A stretch of 64,000 nt of DNA from positions 7,888,501-7,952,500 of the forward strand of contig CP136891.1 of NCBI GenBank assembly GCA_034359265.1, given 5' to 3'. Within the stretch, counting starts at the first letter, position 1. The number at the start of each line of letters is the position of its first letter. Source of the DNA: Canna indica (Eukaryota; Streptophyta; Magnoliopsida; Zingiberales; Cannaceae). Below are positions 53,962-64,000 of the stretch, one piece after another. Both the position numbers and the translations under genes were made by a program. The notes below the pieces were generated by a model. That model worked only from the letters and a program-made list of their open reading frames with translations. It was not told where the DNA came from and ran no database searches.

Positions 53962-55810
53962 GTGATTTCCGACCAATATATTCATCTGATAGAGTTTTCT
54001 AGCAACTTTTCCCTGTCTCAGGAGATGTAACCCATTCCAGCACGGCAATTTGTGAGCAAAACTCCACATACTTCTGATTGGGTTATACTTCTTCGGTTTT
54101 CACATATTTTGTTAGTGTTTCATGTAATAGTGTTCTTGCTACAAAAATCTTTTATATTTTCATAGCACACCTTCATGCTTGTTGGTTTTGTTCATAGAAG
54201 TGGCATTTATATTAGGGTTAATTGTTAAAAATAGTTCATATTATTTGCAAATTTTTGGATTTAATCCGAACTACAAAATTTTATGGATATGATTTGTAGT
54301 GTGTATATATATATATATGTATATATATCACCGATATGATTGGGTAACTTTTTTTTTCCTTTTTTTCCTTATTGTGTGTTGATGATGATTGAAGTAAATA
54401 TTATGTTTAATCAAACAAGACATGTTGAATCACTTAAAAAATATGATTTTAAACTTGGGATTCAATAAGGATTAATTAATGAATATATCACGATTTTTAC
54501 TAAAATTTTTAAACCTATCACGATTTTTCATCTGTTTCAAATACAGATTTTAACTCTCGATTCATTTTAATTGTAGCACATCGTCAGACTCTGATTAAAT
54601 TTTTCGTTAAATTGTTGACCTAACAACGATGATGCGTCTTAATAAGTACAATCAATCATTAAATTAATATAAAAAATTAAATAAAAAATTTTAAATAAAA
54701 AAATACTGATTGTATTTACTAATACACGTTAGTTATTTAATTTTTTATATTAATTTAATGGCTGATTAGACTTATTAAGACACGCCATCGTTGTCGGATC
54801 ATCACTTTAACGAAAAATTTAACTAGAGTCTGACGGTGTGTTATAATTGAAACGAATTGAGAGTTAGAAATTTGCATTTGAAACAAATAAAAAGTCGCGA
54901 TAGATTTGAAAATTTCGATAAAAGTCGTGATATATTCATTAATTAATCCATTCAATAAAGCCATATTAGAATACAATATTTTGATTTGAGATCATTTTTG
55001 AAGTGGTTCAGCTTGTGATATTTGATTAAAAAAATATTACTTTATCATCCTCTTTAGCATGCCACAATATATAGCTAGCAGAAAAAATAACATGTAATTA
55101 GTTGGTAAGTACTTATTTTTTCAATCTGTAACATTTTGAAATTCATAACAATTAACCATTTTTAAGGAGAAAATACTAATTAAATACTCAGCTATCGTCG
55201 CATCATATACCTGCTTAATAATAATGTTTTCTATATTAATGTTGTACGCTACATCTCATCATCGAATATCTTTTTGCTGAATCTAGCAATAAAAAAATGC
55301 CTAATTGCCTCCCGCAACTCAAGTTTCAGAAGATATAAATAAGCTGATAAATGCGAAGACCCAAAACTAGGTGCTAGGAAGTGTTTCAAAAGTTTATATA
55401 TATATATATTCGATATGTCTATGTTTGTGTTGTGTGTGCGATACAGCAGATAAAGCTGCCAAATCAAAACTAAAGATGCAGTTATCGTGTGACGCAACTT
55501 GCTTGCCAGTTGAAATCGATGACAAGCTCATTAAGGTTAAAATTCCCTGTCTGTTTTGAGCCACTTCATCTTAAATGGAGTTGCTTAACCACTGGCAACA
55601 TATTTGTTAGAGATTTTAGCTTGCAGTCTTGCACTGCATATATATATATTATGTCATGTTTCAAGTGCGTGTCAGAAACCCACACGAAACTTACTTATAA
55701 CCCATGCAAAGATCATGTCCATACCTATATATAAAAACTAAAGATAATAGTAAGCTCCTCCAACCTTGTTTCCATTCTCTCCCTTTTATATTTCTTTTCC
55801 GTAATTTCTC
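53962..55810. other. intergenic with a Mutator-type MITE
   Basis: Apart from the MITE at 54469-54949 and a TA/GT run near 54300, this is AT-rich DNA without a recognisable exon. The last 100 bases before 55811 are CT-rich (CCTTGTTTCCATTCTCTCCC), in keeping with a leader of the GASA gene. Confidence 0.5.
54469..54949. mobile_element. Mutator-type MITE with perfect 9-bp duplication
   Basis: The ends are GGATTAATTAATGAATATAT and its inverted partner. The arms are about 230 bp long and diverged (ATCACGATTTTTACTAAAA against ATCACGACTTTTATCGAAA). ATTCAATAA stands on both sides (54460-54468 and 54950-54958). The 481-bp element encodes nothing. Confidence 0.88.
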
Positions 55811-56455
55811 ATGGCGAAGTTGACCATGTTGTGTGCAGTGCTTCTACTATTTCTTCTCCTAGAGGTGGGTTGACTTAATTCATGTGATTTTTAGCACAAA
55901 ACTTCTTTGTTGCAAAATTAACTTCTCGTCTAATGAGAGATTAATTTTCTCCTCATTTCGTCTGTCTGCAGTTTCAAAGCTTCAGTGCACGATGCGAAGT
56001 AGCTGTATCAGATATTAGTAAGGCTATGCACATTAAATTGCACCCACTAAATAAAACATAGAAAATTGCATCAGTGTAGGCGGCCCCACAAGAAAGGCCA
56101 CAAGTCAGATGACAAATGATGAAAGAACAACCACAATATATATTCCAAAGAAAATTCATAATCGCTTCCCTCTTTTTTTTTCTTTTTTTTTTCTTTTTTG
56201 TTTCTAATGCTTGCATTCGTTTGATATCAAAAACTGCATCCTGATAGCAGAGTCATTAATTGCTGCCCTGCAGACTGCCCTGCAAAGTGTTCGTATCGGT
56301 GCAGCAAGGCATCGAGGCACAAGATGTGCATGCGAGCTTGCACCGGCTGCTGCCGCATATGCCACTGCGTTCCTTCTGGTACTTACGACCACTATGAAGA
56401 GTGCCCCTGTTATGCTGATATGCGGAATGGCCATGGAGGACCCGCGTGCCCTTAA
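55811..56455 (+). CDS. GASA/snakin cysteine-rich secreted peptide
   Basis: Three exons: 55811-55864, 55972-56017 and 56274-56455, giving 93 aa. A signal peptide (MAKLTMLCAVLLLFLLLE, ending near SFSA) is followed by a short spacer and the GASA domain. The domain holds 12 cysteines, beginning CPAKCSYRCSKASRHKMC and ending YEECPCYADMRNGHGGPACP. The spacing, including the CC pair in TGCCRICHC, matches the gibberellin-stimulated GASA/snakin family of apoplastic growth and defence peptides. The exon 2 donor (GATATTA|GTAAGG) and the exon 3 acceptor after CCCTGCAG are the reading that keeps phase. The last exon holds all cysteines of the domain. No regulatory element specific to gibberellin is claimed. 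Confidence 0.92.
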
Positions 56456-57967
56456 AAGTATCCTAAACTACGGAATCCTACGAGTTAATCTGCTTGTTTT
56501 AACACTCTCTTGTGTTCCAAATAAAAATGAAGGTTTGCAATAAGTTCTACTAGTTTGATATGTACTCCTCCTCTCTTGATTAATCTGAGAAGAAGATAAG
56601 TTATATCCGACTTGTAGAAAATTGTCATTCAAACACATTTTATTCTATCAAGTATATATGAAGGGATGCCAAACTGGCAAACTGTACTATGGCAAAGAAA
56701 AAGAGATAACTCTTCAATCTAATACAAAAAGGATCTATATACGCATTTAATTATTGATCTGTATGAAAATACAATACATTTCCGCTCGGTATGCAAATAA
56801 TGCAAGATGACAACAGAAAAGATTCAAGTTGTCCTTGTCTGACCTTTGAGTGGGTACTACACTACTACACCAAGATCCATGTAGAGCTGTGAGTCATCTA
56901 CTCCATGCCATGGTCCCCCGTCTCAGTTCTCACCAACCTCACCCCCAATTCCCAAGATCCATGTGATTAGAGGAGACAACACCATCGCATTTATTATATA
57001 ATACGCCATGTGGATGTGCAGGTGATTGTTAATTATACCTATAAAGCATTCCTCTCTCTCTCTCTCTCTCTCTCTGCATATTTACTCCTTTGCCTATAAG
57101 TAGTAGATAAATAAAGATGGATTGCATGGTCTTGCCTTGCCTTATAATTCCAATAATTCCAGCAGCAGTTTATAGAATGAATTTTAGTAGTTAGAAAGCG
57201 TGATTGAATTTAGGCTAATTTACTCCTTTACATAAAAAGGTGACGGCGACACTGACGCCGGCCGGGCGTCGACCACGAGGTAGTATAGGAGGTAGAGAAG
57301 ACGGCGTCGGCTACTGTTTCACGTCGTTAAGTCCACGTCAGAATCTCCACGTGATGGTTCCCGGTTGTTTCCGGTTACCCGCCCCGTCAACCCATGCGGA
57401 TGTCCCCGCTGACGGCCGTTAAATACGACTCCCCGTCCACTAGAAATCTTTTTCCTCTCTTCTCCTCCTCAGTCCTCGCCCACTCGAGCCCGGTGGCCGC
57501 CTCCTCCCTTCCTTTTCCTCTGCGACCCCGGTCTTCGTCGGCTCACCTCGATTAGTTGAAGCAGTCGCCTCTTGCTCCTCCCCACTACTCTTGGGTTCGT
57601 TCTTTCCCTGCGCGGAGAAATCTATGCGTTTTGTTGACTCTTTTCTCCACCGTCGTCTTCCTTTTCGTGTTGCCGTTTTTGCGATGAACACCGACAAATA
57701 TGATATTTTAATTCTTCGGCGGTCTTGTTTGTGAAAAAGTAGGTTTTTTTTTTTTTTTTTTTGTGTGTGTGTGCTGTTATTTTACTTGGATCTTGATCTG
57801 AGATCAACGGCTTGTTGCTTTTAGATGCTGTTCTTGATTAAATCGATTAAATGTATTCCACCCACGCGAAATCTGCTGGAACTCGAGTTCGAAGCAGAAG
57901 CAAGTTTTGTTTTTTACTCAGATTTCGTTGCAAAACTGGATATTTGATGCAGATCGGCCTTTAAGGT
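56456..57967. other. intergenic and invertase 5' leader
   Basis: A (TC)n run lies at 57050-57076. GC-rich DNA from 57240 and a CT-rich stretch at 57430-57620 look like the promoter and 5' UTR of the invertase gene. An acceptor-like TTTGATGCAG at 57944-57953 suggests a 5' UTR intron ending just before the ATG. No other gene was seen. Confidence 0.5.
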
Positions 57968-60900
57968 ATGGACGGGCTCAGAGAAACGGGCTCTTCAATG
58001 GTCGAGGTCGACGACTTTAACCTCTCGCGGCTCCTCGACAAGCCTAAGCTCAACATTGAGCGGAAGAGGTCCTTCGACGAGAGGTCCTTTAGCGAGCTCT
58101 CGATCAATGTCAGAACCCTCGAGAACTATGACAGCCTATACTCACCCGGAGGGTATACGGGAGGGTATAAGTCCGGATTTGACACGCCGGCTTCGTCAAC
58201 TCGGAACTCTTTTGAGCCGCATCCGATGATTGGCGAGGCGTGGGAGTCATTGCGGAAGTCGTTGGTCTACTACAGAGGGCAGCCTGTGGGGACGATTGCT
58301 GCTAATGATCATGGATCGGAGGAGATCCTGAACTACGATCAGGTATTTATTAAGTTTCTATTGCAAGAACGAACCTATTCTGTGCCATAATTCTTCTATT
58401 AAATAGGTTTCTATCTGAAGCCCGTTAAGTTTTGCTCAACAAAGTTATACTGGAATGCTACCTTCTCTCTTTTTGTCCTCCCGTTTAATGTTTTCCTTAG
58501 AGTTATGCTGGTTCTCGACTTAGATTCTTTTGATATCTTTACTGTAACTAATTTGATTAGTCGATCATGCTTGGAGAAGCACTCTCCAAGTCTGAATGTT
58601 TATCTTTAACCCTCTAGTGTATTCAGTTGCTGAACGATATCTGCAGGCCTAACCCTGTTATGTCTTTCTGATATTATGGGTTTTGATGATGGTGTATTTT
58701 GTTGTGGCTGCATACTAGCTGTTTTGAGAAAGGTTTGATCATGCAATGATTCTGAGTGATGTGGTTATGGCAATAGTGAGGGGGAAGATGCCAATATGCT
58801 TGCTTAACAGATTTCTTCTGATATCGAAAAAGACATCAGAATAATGCTTATTTGGAATTTCTTCTACTATTTCTACAGGTGTTTGTTCGTGATTTTGTAC
58901 CAAGTGCACTTGCTTTTCTAATGAATGGAGAACCAGAAATAGTAAAAAACTTTCTCCTAAAGACCCTCCACCTTCAAGGGTGGGAAAAGAGAATAGATCG
59001 TTTCAAGCTTGGTGAAGGTGTCATGCCAGCAAGCTTTAAAGTGCTCCATGATCCTGCTCGAAGAACTGACACTTTGGTTGCAGATTTTGGTGAAAGTGCA
59101 ATAGGAAGAGTTGCGCCTGTTGACTCCGGATTTTGGTGGATTATTCTTCTGCGTGCCTATACAAAATCTACTGGAGACCTATCTCTTGCAGAAAGACCTG
59201 AATGCCAAAAGGGAATGAGACTTATATTAGCTTTGTGTCTATCAGAAGGCTTTGATACATTTCCAACACTCCTTTGTGCTGATGGATGTTCGATGATTGA
59301 TCGAAGAATGGTAAGACTATAAGCATCTTTATTTGATAAGATCACCATCTTCTTCAGCTAACTTCATGTATCACTGTCAGCTAAGAAAAAGTTTGTGACA
59401 ATCTTTCTGTACCACTGTCTCTGGATGCTTCTATTTTTTAAACAGCTGCAAAGTTTATTGATTTATTTCTGCTTTTACATGCAGACCTCTCAGAATCTTT
59501 ATATAATTGGACATGTAATTTGGCCCTAAAACTGATCAGTGGTTATCTATTAAATCTGTGTTCTCCGCACATTGAATCTCATTATGCATTTATTTTCCCC
59601 AAAGTGCCATGATAGATGCTTTTCATGCTGTTCTATAGATTATCTGGTTGAAGAGAAATTGCTTTCCATCTGCCTTGCTCAAAAGTCAAAGGATAACATG
59701 CTTTAGTTTGTGCTATCATCTCTACCATTTTGTTCTGCCTCACTTACATCGGTTTATGTTGTTTGTGTGCTTCATTTTCAGGGTATATATGGTTATCCCA
59801 TTGAAATTCAAGCTCTTTTCTTTATGTCTTTGAGGTGTGCTCTGTCACTGCTCAAACATGATGCTGAAGGGAAGGAATTTGTGGAACGCATAGTGAAACG
59901 TTTGCATGCATTAAGTTATCATATGAGAAGTTACTTTTGGCTTGATTTTCAGCAACTAAATGACATATATCGCTATAAAACAGAGGAGTATTCGCACACA
60001 GCAGTCAACAAGTTCAATGTAATCCCTGACTCAATTCCAGATTGGGTGTTTGATTTTATGCCAACTCGTGGTGGTTACTTTATTGGGAATGTCAGCCCAG
60101 CAAGGATGGACTTCCGTTGGTTTGCCTTGGGAAATCTTGTTGCCATTTTGTCATCTCTTTCTACCCCTGAGCAATCTATGGCTATTATGGATCTCATGGA
60201 AGAGCGATGGGAAGAGCTAGTTGGAGAAATGCCTTTAAAAATTACATATCCTGCCATTGAGAACCATGAGTGGCGAATTGTCACGGGTTGTGATCCAAAA
60301 AATACCAGATGGAGTTACCACAATGGAGGATCTTGGCCAGGTTGGTCTGACTTGAAATCTTTGGCTCTTTTTCATATAAGCATGATGGATTAAAATAATT
60401 TGTATGATTGATCCATTTCGTCTTTTACATTATCACTTTCCTACATATATACTTTGAACTTTGTATCTATTCATTATCTTTTATATCACCACTTGCTAAG
60501 ATTGATCATTTTTGTGCTAGGTGAAATGCATATATATAGTTTTGTTTTTTATTTTGGGAAAATTGTATTCTTTCATTTCCTTTCTGTTACTGTAGTTTTC
60601 ATTGATAAGCAATCTTAGAGTACGCTGGTGATTAAGATGCACAAAGGTCAACCATCACACAAATTTCCTCCATTTCTTTTGATGTTTCTGCAGTGCTTTT
60701 GTGGCTGCTCACTGCAGCCTGTATCAAGACTGGCCGGCCACAGATTGCCCGGCGAGCAATTGAGCTTGCAGAGAGCCGACTTCTGAAAGATGGCTGGCCT
60801 GAGTACTACGACGGCAAACTCGGGAGGTATATAGGGAAACAGGCAAGGAAATTCCAGACATGGTCCATTGCAGGCTATTTGGTGGCTAAGATGCTGCTGG

Positions 60901-60989
60901 AAGATCCATCACATCTTGGAATGGTCTCTCTTGAGGAGGACAAGGCAATGAAGCCTCTAATGAAGAGATCATCCTCATGGACTTGTTGA
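57968..60989 (+). CDS. CINV: neutral/alkaline invertase, GH100, cytosolic type
   Basis: Four exons: 57968-58342, 58879-59310, 59782-60340 and 60694-60989, giving 553 aa in phase. The enzyme hydrolyses sucrose to glucose and fructose at neutral to alkaline pH. GH100 signatures include [80 protein letters not shown] and [20 protein letters not shown]. There is no plastid or mitochondrial transit peptide. The N-terminus ([20 protein letters not shown]) is that of the cytosolic clade. The C-terminus KRSSSWTC resembles the Arabidopsis CINV1 tail, whose serine is a 14-3-3 phospho-site, so similar regulation is inferred. It may be CINV1 or CINV2-like; I cannot decide. Confidence 0.96.
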
Positions 60990-61466
60990 GATATTTTATC
61001 TATAAGAATTTTGTAGTTCAAACAACAGCCAATCCCAAACAGTTGGGATGTCACGGCTTGTTGTTGTTGTAAACGTCATTATTCTTTTCGGCAGCAATTT
61101 CATCAATTCTCATCCTTTTTCGTGCAGAAATTGAACTGGTTCTCTCATAAGATGAGTGATTGATTGGCTGTTTTCAAAGTTAATTGTGCTAATAAGTGTA
61201 TATATAACATGTTTTTCTGATTCTGCCATCTAAATTTTTTGGTGGACTTTGATCAAATTTAGGCAAAACTACCAAAAGGAGGGAAATATTTGGAAGGTCT
61301 AACAGCTATTATGCTTTAGGATCCAACTTTTTTATAGTTTATATTCTCTAAGCACTTTTTATACCTTTGGTCCTTCATTTCAACTCAAAATTTGGTCACA
61401 ATTTTTATACCTTTTAGACAATTCAAAGATTTTGGTCACAATTCAAAATTTCAACTCGAAAGTTTT

Positions 61467-61660
61467 ATTCAACACAAGCCCAAATCAAAAAGCAACTGAC
61501 ATATATAGGACAAGAACTGAACAACAAGAAACAAAATCTACTCCAAACTCCCCAAAGTTCTTTTTTTATTCAACACAAGTCCAAATCACCTCAAGAAACA
61601 AAATCTACTCCAAACTCCCCAAAATTCTTTTTTAATTCAACACAAGTCCAAATCACCTCA
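61467..61660. repeat. imperfect tandem repeat of about 67 bp
   Basis: ATTCAACACAAG(C/T)CCAAATC occurs at 61467, 61568 and 61635. GAAACAAAATCTACTCCAAA occurs at about 61529 and 61596. The last two units are 67 bp apart and almost identical. The first carries an extra 34 bp. Confidence 0.8.
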
Positions 61661-61888
61661 ACAAACTCAGAGAAGAGAAGCCATGTTAAAGCTCATCACC
61701 TCTCACTTCCATCGTGGCTAATCCATATTGTTAAAGCTCAATCCTAGAGATCAACGTCCAATTAACTCACTCATTAAGTTTGTGCCACTCAATGAGGTTA
61801 GTCAATGTTCACTCTCCAGAATAGGACATAGTATTGTTTAATTAATGTTCTGTCATTCACTCACTCACTCACTCAAAAAATTAAAATA

Positions 61889-61914
61889 AAAAAGAAAGAA
61901 AGAAAGAAAGAAAC
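61889..61914. repeat. (GAAA)n microsatellite
   Basis: Six consecutive AAAG/GAAA units follow a CTCACTCACTCACTCA run at 61856-61875. Confidence 0.8.
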
Positions 61915-62049
61915 TATTTTCTCAATATGCACCATTAACGACAACACCAACAACAAAACAAAACATGTATTTGTTAGCTACATGAATCCTTTTTCGTGCT
62001 TCATATGTTCTCAATATGCACCTAATTAATTAACTACTATTTCTCTCTT

Positions 62050-62052
<3 letters not shown>

Positions 62053-62085
<33 letters not shown>
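62053..62085. repeat. (TA)n microsatellite
   Basis: A near-perfect TA run of about 15 units. Confidence 0.9.
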
Positions 62086-62089
<4 letters not shown>

Positions 62090-62265
62090 CTACAAGTGTG
62101 ACAAATTGCATGGTGTGATTAAAGGCCCACCGCGCCACGTGGTCCCCAGATATTGGTGGGAAAGGGAAAGATAGAGGGCACTTGTGGGAGGAGTCATGTC
62201 TTTATCATTCTGGTTAAGGCTTCAAGTACCTCAAGGCTAGCTGAAGCTTGTGTTGCACTGTTGCC

Positions 62266-62267
<2 letters not shown>

Positions 62268-62303
<36 letters not shown>
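62268..62303. repeat. (GA)n microsatellite
   Basis: A near-perfect GA run of about 17 units in non-coding DNA. Confidence 0.9.
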
Positions 62304-62305
<2 letters not shown>

Positions 62306-63375
62306 CACAAACCAACTCAATTAATTAAGGTCCCACAGTGAATATATATATTGCTTTAATTTGTTCTAGAACGAGCTCGCAAGCGTGTCTGAGAAAGTTG
62401 AGTCTTGTAATCTGAGAGGAATCACTTTTCTCACGCCTTACCCTATCAAGCAAAAAGTATCCCAGTCTTCAGTTTTGTTTATTCTCCATCGAGTACTGAT
62501 TAATTAATTAATTGCTTCTGTACGTCTCCTCTTGCTTGCTAATTATAATCTCTTCTTCTTCACACCCACAAACACACACACATATCAGCAAAGCAAATTA
62601 AACAAGTTAACTATTTTCAACCAGTCGCCACTGCATGCATAAAAATCTGTGAAACAAATATTAAACGAAGTGCTTAGTTATTTACATATATGGCTCTAAT
62701 AGAGGAAATAGTTGTGATCGATCTCTATAAAACCAACTTTAACTAATTAACAAGGATAAAAATCACTAATATTGCTGGCCATACTTAATATATATATATA
62801 TTACTAATATATATCAAGTGCAGCTAGCTACCACAAAAATATTCAGGTATATATAGTTGCTGGCATGCATTTGGTGTCACTGTTCAATTGGATCACATCC
62901 CCACCTACATTATAAATTTTGTATATTCATACTGATTGAGAATATATATAGTAGGTGGGTACATATATAAAATTATCATTAATTAATTCATAACTTACTT
63001 AACTGGTATGTCTTGTGTTCCAAGTAATGGAAACTTATCCGGCCTTCCCCTTAATACCAGGCAGCCCACCTTTTATTTATCAGTTTGATAGAAACAGTAA
63101 TATATAGATACTCATGATTCATAATGCACATATATATATTGCTATAATTATTACAGGATTTATTGAGAATCTAGCTAGTTAATTCCTGTTAATTAATTAT
63201 TTACATGATCAGTTAAATTTCTACGTGGTGCAGGAGTACTACTACAAGCAGCACAAGACAAATTTGGGACAGAAACAAGTGGCAGTAAGAATCTAATGTC
63301 TATTCTGAGAAGGAAGTCTTGCAACCCAAATTAAACAAACAAGCTGGCTGGCTACCAACAAGAGATGGGAAGCTG

Positions 63376-63411
63376 GAGATGGTGGTGGTGGTGGTGGTGG
63401 TGGTGGTGGAT
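63376..63411. repeat. (GGT)n microsatellite
   Basis: About eleven GGT units. The run reads as poly-Val or poly-Trp in the overlapping frames, which explains those frames without a gene. Confidence 0.85.
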
Positions 63412-63561
63412 GCTGTATTTCTTATTGGCACTCCTCGCCGCCCAAATCGACCTCCCCCCCATCCCTTTCAAACAATCCCCTCTTTGGCCACCCCCACGCG
63501 CAATCAATGACTACTTCCCCCCCTCTCATTTCTTTATGCCCATCCATCTCCTCCCTACTTG

Positions 63562-63568
63562 TATATAA
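63562..63568 (+). promoter_or_regulatory. candidate TATA box
   Basis: TATATAA lies 79 bases before the ATG at 63647. It is followed by a CT-rich stretch (CTTCTTCCACCTTCTTATTC) typical of a plant leader. The spacing allows a transcription start near 63595. Confidence 0.45.
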
Positions 63569-63646
63569 GCACATTCATGCTTCTTCCACCTTCTTATTCT
63601 ATTTATCTCAACCCTAATCAACTTCTCTTCTTCCATATATTCCACA

Positions 63647-63656
63647 ATGATGACTG
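63647..63656 (+). CDS. possible first exon of a gene leaving the window
   Basis: ATGATGACTG is followed directly by GTAAGC, a strong donor, and preceded by a TATA box and a CT-rich leader. This would be a 10-nt coding part of exon 1, with the rest beyond the window. No second exon is visible up to 64000, so the identity is unknown and the call rests on promoter-like context only. Confidence 0.3.
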
Positions 63657-64000
63657 GTAAGCTTGTAAATTCTCTCTATTGCAAATTGCAATGCATGCAT
63701 GTTCCTGATAATTAAGTATAATTTAATTAATCATATATAGCTAGGTCTAAACTGTACGTAGTTATAGGTATAATTAAGAATTAGAGTAAGTGAATTGTAG
63801 CTAATTTTGCGGCGCATGGTGAGTGTAAAAATGTAAGCCATCCGAAGTGGCTTGAGGCTTTAGATATTGTTTTGTGGGGCAAGTGGTGTGGGATGTTGAA
63901 AGGATGTAGTGCACTCAAAGAAACACAGGCATGCTTCAACCTTAAAAAGTCAATTTTATCGTCTACTTTCTGTCACAGTAGCTCATATTCTATGGCCGAA

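Larger units (their letters stand above)
60990..63560. other. intergenic, rich in simple repeats
   Basis: Invertase 3' UTR at the start, then AT-rich DNA with several microsatellites and a short tandem repeat, listed separately. Small frames at 61432-61635 and 62153-62341 arise from repeats. Frames at 63319-63568 cross a (GGT)n run and show no domain. Confidence 0.5.

Noticed and set aside
56204..56543. 76- and 110-codon frames over GASA exon 3
   Set aside because: They are in other frames or antisense to a cysteine-rich GASA exon whose 12 Cys pattern is unmistakable.
63319..63568. Two overlapping frames rich in Val or Trp
   Set aside because: They result from reading a (GGT)n microsatellite and have no domain.

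Overview
The window is nuclear DNA of a flowering plant. Split genes carry GT-AG introns and encode plant families: patellin, TMN/EMP70, QCR8, plastid-type cystathionine beta-lyase, EDRF1-like, RNF170-like RING, GASA/snakin and neutral invertase. AT-rich intergenic DNA is full of plant DNA transposons. A monocot is my best guess, from the GC-rich first exons and the style of the repeats, but the sequence does not settle it.

Layout. Minus strand: patellin (1841-4246), TMN1-like EMP70 protein (9713-15450, 12 exons including an 18-nt microexon), QCR8 of complex III (16646-19129), and cystathionine beta-lyase (23110-28420, 13 exons). Plus strand: EDRF1-like protein (40700-47904, 9 exons), RNF170-like RING/DUF1232 protein (49573-53961, 5 exons), GASA/snakin peptide (55811-56455, 3 exons), cytosolic-type neutral/alkaline invertase (57968-60989, 4 exons), and a possible first exon of a gene leaving the window (63647 onward). 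All exon chains given were checked for splice dinucleotides and reading phase. One CBL junction is doubtful.

Mobile DNA separates and invades the genes. A Mutator-type element with 9-bp target duplications (30210-34530) has a CACTA element inserted in it (30725-34501, 3-bp duplication). The CACTA has lost the transposase core but keeps the N-terminal transposase-associated domain, an acidic C-terminus, a decayed Transposase_24 gene and a long fold-back hairpin. A second Mutator-like element (20328-22003) carries a broken SABATH methyltransferase fragment (Pack-MULE). A third, short one (54469-54949) has a perfect 9-bp duplication. Five hAT-like non-autonomous elements have ends built from GGGTCGGGTC-like, GGGCCGGGC-like or GGGACGGGAC-like low-complexity DNA (about 5.8, 17.1, 34.7, 48.1 and 51.5 kb). 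A decayed Ulp1-protease transposon with a palindromic tandem array lies at 35.4-38.9 kb.

The host genes are housekeeping or regulatory and form no operon or evident cluster. I found no convincing previously undescribed host system. The most unusual material is the nested transposon block, its deleted CACTA with the hairpin, and the SABATH-carrying Pack-MULE.
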